This document shows, in pieces, positions 22,399-34,374 of a stretch of DNA of 64,000 nt. Position 1 is the stretch's first letter; the number at the start of each line of letters is the position of its first letter. The translations under genes were made by a program, and so were the position numbers. Source of the DNA: Nymphaea colorata (taxonomy: Eukaryota > Streptophyta > Magnoliopsida > Nymphaeales > Nymphaeaceae); assembly GCF_008831285.2 (NCBI RefSeq), contig NC_045147.1:11349427-11413426 (forward strand). The letters are read 5' to 3'. The notes under the pieces were generated by a model. That model worked only from the letters and a program-made list of their open reading frames with translations. It searched no databases and had not been told where the DNA came from.

Positions 22399-25300
22399 AG
22401 ATCTTTGGTCACACCTAAGATTAACAGTTATTTTGCCTTTTTGCATTAAGTAAACGTCATGTTTAACATCGGAGGATTGGGTGGGTGTGTCTGATTTTAA
22501 ATTCACGGCTCTTAAAAGGCAATTAAAAAAATATAATATTACATTCAAAAACTGAAAAAATATATGAAATAATTAAAGTATAAGATGAATCCTAAATACC
22601 GTTTTAAAATAAAAAAAGTAACAAGTTGCGTGCAAGTGGGATGTATCCAAGATAAACTCCACCTCGATAACTAATCCTTACTTTAATCGTACTCACATTA
22701 AAGGGCGACTTGTGTACATCATTCCAAGGTAAATATTTGATTCGAGCATGGCTCTTGTTCCTAGCAAAAGATCTTTTCATTTACTAAACAGTATGATCGC
22801 CCAGCAACGCATAGATGAGCAAATCAAATTAAGGAAACCAAACATGGAATCTGACCATCTACTTTTGCAGCCCCGGTTTAACCTATTTTTCTGGTCTTTC
22901 CACCATTAAAATATTATATTCTGAAGGCGGTCTTGTTCGATCTACTGACGCAATAATCCGGCCAGTTACTTTTTTCGTGTTTGGTAGACTTGGTCTGTGA
23001 CGCTACAAGAAGCTCAACAAAGGAGAAAAGGAAAAAGAAAATTATCCAAGGACCCTGAGAAGATAAGCACACTCTCCTTTGTGCAACTGCTATACCACAT
23101 CTTAAAACCATCAATTTTAAATTGCCAAACTAACAGATCAGGATAATGCCAGGCCAACTTTTTTATTAGTAAACTGGCGGCAAATACTCACCACATTAAG
23201 TCAAGTGACGCACTTTGAGTGTTGAACTCTGGCCTTCCACATGAAGGTGCTGAAGCTCATCCCTCTGGCCAAGTGGACAGGCATGACATCTAGTTGACCT
23301 AAACTAACAAATTTATCTGAAATCATTAAAATCACACACCTGCAAGAAGGTCCAGTTATCTGAATCAGCAAAACCACAGGTGTTATCTGATTTGCAGACA
23401 CCCTCTCATGAATCCCTGTAAAATACAGCTACCAAGAGGTAAAACTCTCCCAATAGGTTGACGACCATTTCTTCCTTCAAAATATGGATTGTGGAGCAGA
23501 AGATCCATGCTCGCATCATATGACACTGCCAAGTGAATCAGATATACGGGTTTCAACTGCATCGACGAACGTAACCTGTATACTTAGCAACATCTTCAAC
23601 ATCCCATTTGAATGAAATTTCACTTTCAAGCCAATCTGATGCTAGATGACACAGGTTCAAGGCAAAAGGGACAATCTTCTCAACAAGTCATCAAAACAAG
23701 ATATTTGCTTCCGATAACCTATGCCCACTGGCTCCCGTCACAGGCAAAATTTTGCAGTTTTAAAGACAGAAATATTAAGTCTATAATAGCTTAAACATGT
23801 TCTTGTCAACCTTAAATTTCAGTTTGACAACTTGCTCAAGAGAGAGCTAACAGTTCATTGAAACACAATTCGTTAAGATTATTTATTAACTTAAGCAAAA
23901 GCTACAGCTGTCATTAATCCTCTGGATGGCCAAGAACCACATCAGCTAAACCATGCAGAAACTTAGATGGCCAAGAACCAGAACCATGTCAGACATCAGA
24001 AACCTGGACCATATTTGCATTACCTAACACAAATAAACAAGTTTAGCTCTCAACAATTATCCAGACAGCATACAGGGACTAACCATACCCACCATGAGGC
24101 AATTTTTTAGCAGAAGACACATACTTCACAACTCCAGTACTTGGAAGGTGCTCAAAATCATGTCAAGTATAAGAAGGTAGTCAATGACTTGAGGTTTAAC
24201 AAAGACTTCATGGAGCTTCAGCAGATCTCTCAGTTTAAACAGCCAAAGCTTGGGGCAACTACAATTGACATGTAACAGCATATACTGACAACTTTTAGGC
24301 AGATATCTTAGGTCAGGAATTCTTTTAAGAGGCAACGCGGTATATAGCTTGAAAGATAAATGGAATATCATGGAGTGTCCATTTTGTCAGACGCTAGCAG
24401 AAAGTAGCAAAAATTAATCATTTTTTAAAGACAAGCCAGCTAAATAATGAAGGTGCTTTACCAAATCCCATAGGAGGAAGACCCTCGCCATAGACTAACT
24501 GCTACAGCTTCCAAGCAGATGACTGCATTCAAGGGATTGGATTTATTTATTAAAAGAAACAAAAAACATATTTAAATCAATTAGTTATTAGTGTAAATAT
24601 GTTTTCTACTGGATAATTTAATCCTTTCCAGGTTTCACAGTTATCAGTGAAACAAAGCAAGACAAAGGGCAAAGAAACATCACATAGACCATGTGGACTA
24701 TAAAAAGGCATATGATACATATCACACCAAATGCTCCTTCTAAAGATGAGCAAAAACAGAAAGAGAGTCATGTCAAGCATCTCATACACTCCAACAATAA
24801 ACTCTTGAATCTTTTCTTTTCATGAGGCGGAATATAAACGAGATAAAATTCAGAATTAACCTCAAAGGTAATTTTTACAAGGTTCAAGATAATGTCATTT
24901 TAGAAGAATAACCATTCTTCAATAAACAGGCCAAATGTAACATCTAAAGTACTACTTAGACTAGTCTCTTACCAAAAGAGTTCGAGAAGAGAAGGATGAC
25001 TTAAGGGGAAAATTGAGAGGACAAACACACAAAAGAAGAAACTAATAAGAGGTTTGGTCTTTCTTACATGAAGGACGGGAATAATCATACATTCTTTGCT
25101 GGTAGTAGCTGAAGTTAGTCTGGACCAATAACATGGAGAAGGATCCTGCACTTTATTGACATCCTGCACATTCAGGTTAAGCTTAAGGATTGGATGTGAT
25201 ATTATTCACAACTTTTATGGCTCGCAGAAAAACAAGACGGTCATATTTCTGATGTCCTGTTACATCTGGTATGAAAACACTTTGGAGGCGGGGTAATGCT

Positions 25301-26679
25301 GGTGTATTAAAAAGAGCATACAGAAAGAGAACAATTCAAGACCCTGGTACACCGTGGTAAGTCCTGCATCTTGAACAGAATGATATTTGAAATGCAAAGG
25401 TAAGAAACTTCCCTAAGGATCCCAACACTGATCTTGAACCAAAGAACCACCCAGAAAGTAATAAGCGAGGAAACGATTACATAAATAGCCTATGCCACAA
25501 ACCCAATCGGATTCCACATTCACATCAACCAAAGTGAAAAGCATTACATAGCAAAAGTGAAGTAAGCATGGTCAATTGATCATCGATACAGTACGTTGCA
25601 TATGCAGTGCTTCATATACCAATAAGTGATGCAGAATAGTGAAATGAAGACAGAACTTACTTGGAAGAAGGAACCAGGGATCCAATCAAAAGAAAGCCCT
25701 TCCAGCATCAAGCATTCAATATATATATCATAAAAAAGTGAAAACCTACTAGACCACATATCTGTCAAAAACCCATAATTTAGATAAGCAAAGAAACTCA
25801 TTCCTTTCATTTGTTTCTTCAATTCGTGTGATATAGTAGCATTCATTTGTTCACTTAATAATTATACATATTTAGTCTCATCTACAAATTCACAGAATTG
25901 ATATAAGTGATAAATCTATGACATTGATGTATACATGCCACATAGATCAGCTGCTATTTAATTGCCACCACTAGCATGGGAAATAATTTTGATGAATGAT
26001 GTTCATCATCATCTATCGAGGATCGAAAAGTGAGAATGTGATGCATAACAATAAGTTCTGTCGAGGGTCAACCTGATCATGAAATGGTCTTTATGAACTA
26101 TTTCACTACCACATAACCATTAATATAAAAGGCCAGCTGGACAAATATGTTCGTCTCCTCCACAGTATTTCCACAACCAAGCAAAACCTTCCGAATAAGT
26201 AAGAGATGGCATATTTACAAAATTAAAGCAACTGGCAAGTAATCCACCAGCCATCTTGCAATGAAGAAATTCCATAAACTGGTCCAGTATAGACCTAGCA
26301 AGCACCATGACCAAACAAAATCGTAAAGTAATTGATAAAAAATGTAAATCCCTACAGACAAACACAAATATAAAAATTAATAATATTATTTGTAACTAAA
26401 CGATTATGGAAGAAGAACAAAGCCAACCATTACAGAGAAATGGTTGCCTATTAGAGTCAACAGGTTAATTTTACAAAACAACTTCCGAGCAGCTTTTACA
26501 TTAACCGTGATGGAAACAAATTACGTAGGTGTGTTGTTTGAAGCAAAGTCTCTGCCAGCTGTAAAAGAAAATGTGAGTCCATAACTAAGCTATTGTCCAT
26601 TAAAACCCTTGTCACAAATATTATTCTTGGGTTTAAGCGATCAGTTTTTTCTTGAATATTGTTTGGCAAAGTTGTTTAT

Positions 26680-26960
26680 CTCGGAAAAAATTCACCAATT
26701 TTTTAGAAAAGAAAAAATCTTAAAATTGGGTAAAAATAAAATAATTAGAAACTAATACGAAAACATAAAAACTAACAAGACAAGATGATAAAAACCATGT
26801 TTTGGTAATTATAGAAACGAAGACAAATAATTTAACTTAAATTTTAAATTTTAGAGAAACAATCACATAACATTTAACATGATAAAAATGTAAAAAAATG
26901 CAATAAATTTATGTTGGCATTTTTTCCAAAAAAAATGCATCTCTTTTCCAGCTTTTTCCG
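26680..26960. repeat. A-rich interspersed repeat, copy 1
   Basis: This segment aligns by eye with 27590-27920: both carry ACATAAAAAC, GATAAAA, ATGTTTTGGTAA/ATGTTTTAGTAA and a GAAACGAAGA/GAAATGGAGA stretch in the same order, and both end near a run of T and A. A third, looser copy is near 48480-48810. Confidence 0.5.
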
Positions 26961-27104
26961 CATCAAACCTGCTGGAAGATTCCTCCTGATTTTAACCAAC
27001 TTATTCATCTTAATCATTCTTAACATAAATCAGGTCTTTTCAAAAAGGACATGATATCTGTGACAATGTTATAAACCATATGCCAACAATGTGAACAAAC
27101 CAAT

Positions 27105-27425
27105 GTTGTAAAAAACATATCGTCAGCCGTATCGGCCTGGCTTTAAGATACGCTGTATCATAAAATATTCTAACGTAGCGTAATTGTATCGTGTTTTTTT
27201 TAAAAAAAAACAATCAGAAAAAATAGAAAAAACTCCGAAAAAAATTATAAAAAATCAACATATCGTAACTGTATCATAATGTATTGTAAGTTTGTAACTG
27301 TATCGCACGATACGTACGATAAAGGCACGATAAACAGGTGGTGTATCGTATCGCATTTTTGAAACGCGACGATACATATTGTACGATACGACCCCATATC
27401 GTACGATATGTAATACACACAATAA
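27105..27425. repeat. Degenerate repeat built from TATCGTACGATA-like words
   Basis: The segment is full of variants of ATCGTACGATA, GTATCGTATCG and CGATACG on both strands, starting at AATGTTGTAAAAAACATATC. The self-complementary words make it strongly fold-back. Similar degenerate sequences occur in many plant genomes as old non-autonomous elements. No coding potential. Confidence 0.5.
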
Positions 27426-27589
27426 ACTAATTGAATTATTAAAATTTGGCTGAATATTTAAAAGATAAATGAGGTTAGCAAACTTCATCGATCGAGAACA
27501 AGAAGGTTTAGATCAAGAAAAGCAAGTTATTAGAATAGCATAGTTACAAATGTCATTGATGGGTTGTAAACATCAATGTTTATCTCAGG

Positions 27590-27920
27590 TATTTTTCGGC
27601 AAAAATCTTGGGAAAAGTTTGGCAATTTTTTTTTGGAAAAGAAAATTCCTAAAAAATAGAAAAAAATAAATTAATTTAAAACTGACAAAAACATAAAAAC
27701 CAATTTGATAAAATGATAAAAATGATGTTTTAGTAAAGATAGAAATGGAGATAGATAAATTAACTTCAGTTTGAAAACTTTAAAGCAAAAACAGCGTAAA
27801 AAATAATGAGAAAAGAGCACGATAAAAAGATGAAAAAACTGTGAAAAATCCATTTTGGTGTTTTTTTTGAGAAAAACAAGAAAAAGACAGGTTTGTTTCC
27901 ATCTTCATTGGTTTTAATGT
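27590..27920. repeat. A-rich interspersed repeat, copy 2
   Basis: Second copy of the repeat at 26680-26960, in the same orientation, with shared block order and scattered differences. The two copies flank the TATCGTACGATA-rich repeat. Confidence 0.5.
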
Positions 27921-29134
27921 TTTCATTGTGTCTTTTTTTAAAATAGCATGGAGGCAGTTGGGATCATCCTTTAAGTACCCCATTAACTCCACTAGGAGGT
28001 GGCCCTAAAAGCATATTGTTCCAAGTTTCTAACTTATCAATGTGGTTAATTCGCCTTCAGAAAGGTAGCAGTCTTATGAACAATCAGTGCACCTAGGTCT
28101 TTTGGCCTCTTCTGCTATTAGCTGAAATGCTGAATGGCTCCTTGGACATTGTTTATGTGGTGAATTAGGTTCTTTAGCTACCCAATTAAGTATTAGCACA
28201 AGGTTAGTTACTAAGATGCAGCATGGCTTGGACACAGCAACTATAAAAAATGTGGGTATCGGGTAAGGCAGGGTAAACGTCATTATGTATATATGTAGAA
28301 ATAAAATTGAAGCAAAATAATTCATAAGTTCATGCATATAATGCATCAAACAACATAGTTTTTAAGTTCAATAAGCGATAAATATCATTTCACTAAATTA
28401 AACTTGAAAACAATGACAAAATAAAGTGAAAGCTTCACGCCTTTCACTTAAAAATTGTCGATAAAACTGTGTCTGACCTAACTCTGCCTAATAGTGCCAA
28501 ATTGGTCTGCCATACTGACACAGACACACCAGCCTTTCTCATGCATCTATGTTACATTAGTTAGTTGAGTCCAGGAACCAAGGGATCATGTAAGATAGTG
28601 CAGGCCTTATAGTTGTATACTTACTCCCATTAATAGGTATAGCACCTTACTGGAAGTTTATTGGATAATTACCCAAGAAAAAATATACAAGCACATGAAC
28701 GCTACCCAGCCTGAACCCAAACAGTATGGTTTGGTTGGGAAAAAAGACAAAAACATTAGAAGCATGTGAGAGTTGGACCTTCTTTTGCATGGTGAAGTAA
28801 CTAGCCACCCAAACAGGAGCTTTTTCACAATTGTAGGGAAAGAAGTGAAGTTTCTAGCACTTTCAAATGTTCTTTACTAATCAAAAGCAGTTAAATAACA
28901 ACCTAACCAAATAGATCCTTAACCTATTGTTCAAGTGGGTTTTCTTAAAACAATCCGTTTGGATCTAGCTTACTCTGTATTTACCAGTTACCTAATAGCT
29001 ACATGAAAAATAACCAATCCCCAACAATTATTTATCTGTGCATACCAGTCGACCTTGAATAGGCTTGTTAAAACATACTACCACTCTATGACTACCCATG
29101 CTACAAAGGCCTTGCTTTACTTGAACAGCCAACA

Positions 29135-29460
29135 AATACCATTACTTTTAAAATTACATCTGCCAAATTCGTTAACCCTCTTCACACATCGTGTATGTCC
29201 CTCTGTTACACCATGTAAGAAAATGCAGAATCCTGTTGCATCCAGTTTTATAACCCAAAGAAGTGATTTTGCAGTTGCACTATCGCCTGCTCGGAAAAGA
29301 ACCATATGACCAATCAAATTTCTACTGTAAGTCCATTTAACAACAGCATACGGCTCTATGACAAAATCTTGGAAACCTAGTAGGTTAGCTCCAAATCAAA
29401 TCCCTCTTTTTGCTATGTCAGATCCAAATCAAATGTCTCTTGTTGCTGTGTCAATTAAGA
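29135..29460. repeat. Interspersed repeat, intact copy (second copy at 38290-38960)
   Basis: It shares long near-identical stretches with 38290-38490, such as CATCGTGTATGTCCC, AAGTGATTTTGCA and TAAGTCCATTTAACAA, in the same order. After the element inserted at 38.5-38.9 kb the match resumes with TTGCTATGTC. It therefore preserves the uninterrupted form. No open frame of note. Confidence 0.65.
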
Positions 29461-30284
29461 GACTAAATGAAATCATTAAACTCTTCAGTCGTGCTTCAAA
29501 TCAATAGCAAATCAGTGTCATTGTTATCAGGGATCGTGTTGAATTTCAACTACTTGAAAGAAATGAGCCAATTAAGGAAGGTCTCAGAATGAAACCTCCC
29601 TATCAAATGCTATCAACACACAAATGGTTAAGAGATCTCATACTGGAGCCTCACATACAAATCACAACCAAAAATTTCTCTCCACAGCCATTTACATTAC
29701 TTGTCACAAAATATGGGAATCCCCTCGAATTCCCTACAATGTCTGCTGCAAATATTAATTCATAAAAGGAACTCAAAAAATAAATGATAGGTAGTTACAA
29801 GCCCCACATTTGTGGAGTTTATTTTTGTTTAGTAGTTTAAAATTTAAATAACCTAAAAATAGCATATACATCTTCATTCAGCAAAAAAAAAATATTCCCA
29901 TCCTATACGTAGCCGAAAATATTCAGATCTAATAATAAGTCAAGCGGCCAACATCTACAGCACGCAATGCAGTCCGTACTCTATAACAAGCAGATAAACA
30001 ACATTAACATAAAAAGAAGGGGGAGGAACAAGCTGATTGGATAAACTGACTACCAAGTTCCAGAAGCATATGTGAAAAAAGTATATATTGCAGGATATCC
30101 ATCAGGGATTAATAAGCGCAGAGAAGAGAAACCAGAGCCTTACAGGATAAATTTTGATTGAATGCTTCCGATTTTGTTCCAAACCATCCTTCTGTACACT
30201 AATTTACAAATAAACATTTCCATTCGGAAAGAAGGGCCAAAACAACCTCAACTGTCTAGTTAGCCCGATGAAGTGCAAGCTGCA

Positions 30285-32225
30285 CTACATAATCCCATCT
30301 CTGAAGCTCCCATCTCCACAGTCTGAACCTGGATCTAGTGGGCAAGGTGAATCATACCACTTGGAATTATCAGAGTAAAACCCATCTACCTGTATCCCTA
30401 TAAGACTTGAATCCACCACCATAGGGCCTTCATGCCTTATGGGCTTCACAAGTTTCGTGTCTTCACATACAAGAATACTCTTCCCATCAAACTCATGACA
30501 TGCTTCTTTCACGGAGTCCAACCACTTATCAGACTTGCAATTCTCCCTCAAGATATCCTTGCTCCTGCATTCAGCCCTCAGAGCGTCCCACTGAGCAACA
30601 TTCTCTAAACTCTGCTCGAACGCTTCATCATCTTCCCCTTCAATCAGGTCACCATCTGCATGTATTTGTGAATGGCGATGATGATCTTCCCACTCTCCCC
30701 CGAATCCAGAATGGTGATCACCAACTAGAACCTGTTCAGGGTTTTGCTTTCCGATCAATAATCCAACCTCATCCTCTCGTATACTTCTAAGCCTATTAAT
30801 GATTGCAGAAAGATCCTGAGATAAGGAATGAAGCAGCTCCTCTGGCATCTTTGCGAGCTGCAATGCCCCAATCTCAACTTGAAGATCCTGAACCTGTTGC
30901 AGAACAGAAATATGCGAACCACTAGTATCTGAATCATGACCTCCTGTAGTGGCTCCAAAGAAGCCCATGTTCTCATCCTTCATGCCAACTACCCTGTGAA
31001 ATATCCTGGCGCTTCCATCCAGGGGCCCGGGCTCATGCCCTGAATGGACTGCGTAGAGCTTGAACACCGCCATGCCTTCTTCCTGGTAAACGAAGCTCTT
31101 CTCTTTCTCGTTGTAATTGGTAATCGGAACGATGGCCCTGATCCTGAACCCGCACCCGCACCTCTTAGAGGCGTAGGGTTCCCTCTTAAGAACCCTGGAC
31201 CTCTTGGGGTTGGGCTCCCCAGCTCTGTGGCAGGCGTAATCCTTCACCTCTGCCATGAATGGCTTGTATCTGATATACTTTTGACGGATGCAGAGCACGA
31301 CCTTGTGCTTGGCGGCGAGCTGCTGAAGCCTCCAGGGCACCTCCTTCGCCGGGACCTCGAATGATTCGGTGTACTCAAAGCGGCGCCGCTTGCTCCTGGC
31401 CGCGCTGTTGGAGCCGGCGTCCGAGCAGACGGGGCAGGAGCCGATGCAGACGCGGATGAAAGACTCAGGGATGCCGTAGAATTTGGCACCAACCGTCCAA
31501 ACCTGCTTGATCCGCTCGATGGTCTCCTTGAGGCCGAGGTGCTTGAAATCGGCATCGCCGTGGAAGCTCATGACAATGTCCTGCCACTGGTCGACGTGGG
31601 AGACGTACTGCTGGGGATTGTTCTTGAAGTAGAGGAATTCGATCCCTTGCTCGTCGATGTGGGCGTTGAGCTTCTCTTGGATGCGCTTCCACCCAGTGAT
31701 GTAGGCAGTGCCCTCGTTCCGGTCCTTCCACACGCCGCGCCACGACGCGAGCACCGATTGTGGGGTGGCCGTTCTAATCTCCTCCGGCGTCGCCAGCCGG
31801 CGGTCCACGATGCACCGAACCATCAGGCTATGAGATTCGCGGTTGAAGGTGAAGAACTGTGTCGAGATGTGGGGCTGTGGGTTCACCAACCTCGGCGGGT
31901 TTAGAGTTAGGGCTTTCCCGAGCGTACCGGCGTCCTCGTCGGGGACGTCGGAATCCATGTCGTTTTCGTTCATGGAACTCCCGCTGGAGCAGTCCGCAGC
32001 ACCAGACCCTCCTGCCACATCAGCCGCCGAGGCCGCGACGGGATCCTTGACGGACTGCTCGTCTTCCACCTCCTCCTCCTCGTCTTCTTCCTCTTCCTCC
32101 TGCCCCTCCCCTTGGAAAACCACCATCTCCGAGATGAACCGCCGGGTGTCTCCTTCTTCCTCCCCGACTCCTTCCTGCAACAGCGCCGCCGGAACGCCGA
32201 ATGCATCCCCGCCTTCATCTTCCAT
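30285..32225 (-). CDS. Plant protein of unknown function with a FAR1/WRKY-GCM1-like zinc-binding segment, 646 aa, single exon
   Basis: An uninterrupted 646-codon frame from ATG at 32225 to TAG at 30285. The context GGGAAATGGAAG is acceptable, and the next ATG is far inside. The N-terminus is acidic (run of Glu/Asp at about residues 42-56). A region rich in aromatic and Trp residues follows (about 124-258), then CIGSCPVC (260-267), a basic KRRRF patch (279-283), and a segment with Cys332, Cys356/Cys358, His394 and His397 (YACHRAG...KRCGCGFRIRAIV...HSGHEPG). The C-C-H-x2-H spacing and the GC.F.I.A core resemble the FAR1-type WRKY-GCM1 fold, and also the CaRF/ALS2CR8 group; this suggests a nuclear DNA-binding role but does not prove it. 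The C-terminal third is acidic and lacks the MULE transposase and SWIM domains of full FAR1 proteins. The reading frame is intact, so it is probably a working gene. I know no symbol. Confidence 0.85.
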   Translation of the reverse strand: MEDEGGDAFGVPAALLQEGVGEEEGDTRRFISEMVVFQGEGQEEEEEDEEEEVEDEQSVKDPVAASAADVAGGSGAADCSSGSSMNENDMDSDVPDEDAGTLGKALTLNPPRLVNPQPHISTQFFTFNRESHSLMVRCIVDRRLATPEEIRTATPQSVLASWRGVWKDRNEGTAYITGWKRIQEKLNAHIDEQGIEFLYFKNNPQQYVSHVDQWQDIVMSFHGDADFKHLGLKETIERIKQVWTVGAKFYGIPESFIRVCIGSCPVCSDAGSNSAARSKRRRFEYTESFEVPAKEVPWRLQQLAAKHKVVLCIRQKYIRYKPFMAEVKDYACHRAGEPNPKRSRVLKREPYASKRCGCGFRIRAIVPITNYNEKEKSFVYQEEGMAVFKLYAVHSGHEPGPLDGSARIFHRVVGMKDENMGFFGATTGGHDSDTSGSHISVLQQVQDLQVEIGALQLAKMPEELLHSLSQDLSAIINRLRSIREDEVGLLIGKQNPEQVLVGDHHSGFGGEWEDHHRHSQIHADGDLIEGEDDEAFEQSLENVAQWDALRAECRSKDILRENCKSDKWLDSVKEACHEFDGKSILVCEDTKLVKPIRHEGPMVVDSSLIGIQVDGFYSDNSKWYDSPCPLDPGSDCGDGSFRDGIM

Positions 32226-32449
32226 TTCCCGACCGATCTCCCAGTTTTTCCCCCCTTTCTTCTCTCCTCTCTCTCTCCCACGGTATCTCTCTCTTTTGCG
32301 AATGCTGGGTTGTGATCTCCGCCGCGTTCAGGCCTCGTTTCTTCGTTCCCCACCCTCCACAGGCCTCCGGCCCTTCTCTGATAATAACGAGGATCCGACC
32401 AGCATTTCCCCCAGTCGTCGGCAAGAGACCCTTGGATGGTGCAGTCCAC
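31970..32449 (-). other. Upstream reading frames overlapping the start of the 646-aa gene
   Basis: Two minus-strand ATG frames begin upstream of the start codon at 32225 and run across it in other frames: 32449 to 31970 (159 codons) and 32424 to 32215 (69 codons). The translations are low-complexity and unlike known proteins. If the transcript begins upstream of 32449 they could lower translation of the main frame. If it starts later, or a leader intron removes them, they are irrelevant. Confidence 0.3.
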
Positions 32450-32519
32450 GAGGCGGCAAATCTCTCTCTCCTGCTAGTGGGATGATGAGACGCCTCTTAG
32501 GCGACCTTTTGCCTCTTCC

Positions 32520-32528
32520 TTATAATCT
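32520..32528 (-). promoter_or_regulatory. Weak TATA-like element upstream of the 646-aa gene
   Basis: Minus-strand GATTATAAGG lies about 300 bases upstream of the start codon. The intervening leader is GA-rich (CT-rich on plus). The match is weak and other starts are possible. Confidence 0.2.
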
Positions 32529-34044
32529 TTTCTTTGTCATCATCATCTGCAGCATCAAAGGCCCGTCGGTGCTTATTCACAGGCAAAAATCCATCGCTCC
32601 AGGCTCGGAAGATGTTGGGAGTAATCATGAATCTCGCTCTCTTCGATCCATACAAACAGGCAACCTTATCTATGCCATGAATCCATTTGATTGGTAGCCG
32701 GAAGATAGGATTTTGCGTTAAATATAAATGGTGTGGGCAGCGTGTGCTTCACTTGAGCAGTCTTGTTCATAATCAGTCCTGTAAGAAGAGGCAATCGCAG
32801 AATTGCTACCTCCAGAAATCATTTGTCTGATTTTGTTGGAGAGGGGAGACAGAAAGAGGAACCAGAGTTATTGTGGTTGATTAGCTTTCACTTTCTTCCC
32901 TTTTAGGAGAGAGGCGTGTGAGAGACGTCTAATCAGGAGACTGACACCACTTGACTTCTATTTTGGTGTTACAGATTAGATTACAGATGGACGTTCGAAC
33001 TCTAAATCTCCTTCAAGCTGAAGGATCTTAATTTACCCGTTTCAGAACTGTTCTTCTTCTTCATCAGAGTGCCAACTAAAATTGGTCGGGAACTTTGCCA
33101 TATTCGAAAGAGTGAGTAGCCGGAACATGATTCGAATCTCTCAAATTGATGATCACTCTTTAAATAAATCGGAGCAAAGTATGGCCAAACTTCATAATGT
33201 TGAGACTCAGTTTTCTCAACCATGCAAATCCAGAGTAAACAGCAAGTTTTCAGTAGTTGCTAATCTTCTTGGTAGATTTGCCAATCTACATGCAGCCACA
33301 ATTTTTGTGCAAAGTTAGATCAGCTAAGAAGTTACTCTACCATCATTGCTGCACTTGCACCAGAATTTTCTTCTTAGCTCTCTCAACACTTCTGTTTCAG
33401 ATTAGGCTTAGAGAAATAAGCTCCACGGAGGGGCTTTCATACTTCAATCTGGAATTTGGGATTCGAGATTGCCTGATCCATAAACATTAAAAATAATCTT
33501 AGATCCTCTGAAAGATGCATCCAATTCCAACATGAATTCCTGATCCTGCATCTTCACTTTGTGGATTTCTAGTGAGATTGTTAACCTTCCTTCCTCTTCT
33601 AGTAAGAAATCCATGAATTTCAGGGAGATGAAGATCTTAAATCAATGGTTTCTTCAACTTGTTTGACTCATGAATTGAAGGTGAGACCCGGCCTATGTTG
33701 AATCAGTCCCTCAAATCTTAGACTAGGGGTAATCTGACACCCGCTAACACTGCCAACTACACATTAAATTGAGTACAAATTCATGTTACTGTTCTAAAAT
33801 AAGTACCATTCTTTTTTTTATAGAGTTTCTTCTTCCTGTTCTGAATTTCCATACTCTAAGAAAGTGAAGAAAGAAAATGAAATGAAAGAAAGAACAATGG
33901 AAATATTACCGTAGTTTCACTTGAGATACCTCACAAGCAGCAGCCAGTTCAGGACTCCATTTGCTTATGCATAGATGATACTGGGTCCAAATCACGGCCT
34001 ACTTCTTCCCAGATTTTGTGGTAGTTAAGCTAGTAGCCTCTCAC

Positions 34045-34374
34045 TAGGTTTGCACAATGAGTCAAGCCAGCTTTTGCTCGACAAAACTCGACTCATTTAT
34101 AAACCAGTCGAACTCGAGTTCAAGTGGATGCCCGAAATGTTACACGAGTTGAGTTCTAGTTGTAAGAGCTCGACTCCTTTCAAAGCGACTCGGCGCGACT
34201 GCATAATGAATGCTGAAAAAAAATGAGAGAATAATTAAATGAGTAGCAACTAAACAAGTCAACAAAATCTGAGTTAAAAGAATCGAGCTCGAGTTCGACA
34301 GTGTATTGTTGAGCCAAGTTCAAGCCTGTTCTATGGAGCTCGACTTGGCTTGAGTGCAACCCTATGCCTAACTA
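34045..34374. mobile_element. GAGCTCGA-rich element with terminal inverted repeats, family member 2
   Basis: The start TAGGTTTGCACAATGAGTCA and the end GAGTGCAACCCTA are imperfect inverted repeats. The interior is dense in degenerate GAGCTCGA/AACTCGAGTT words, as in the copies at 7858 and 45884. No open frame; probably a non-autonomous DNA transposon. Confidence 0.5.

Noticed and set aside
31843-32697. 284-codon plus-strand frame
   Set aside because: It is antisense to the start of the 646-aa gene and is open because of that gene's acidic, GC-rich codons.
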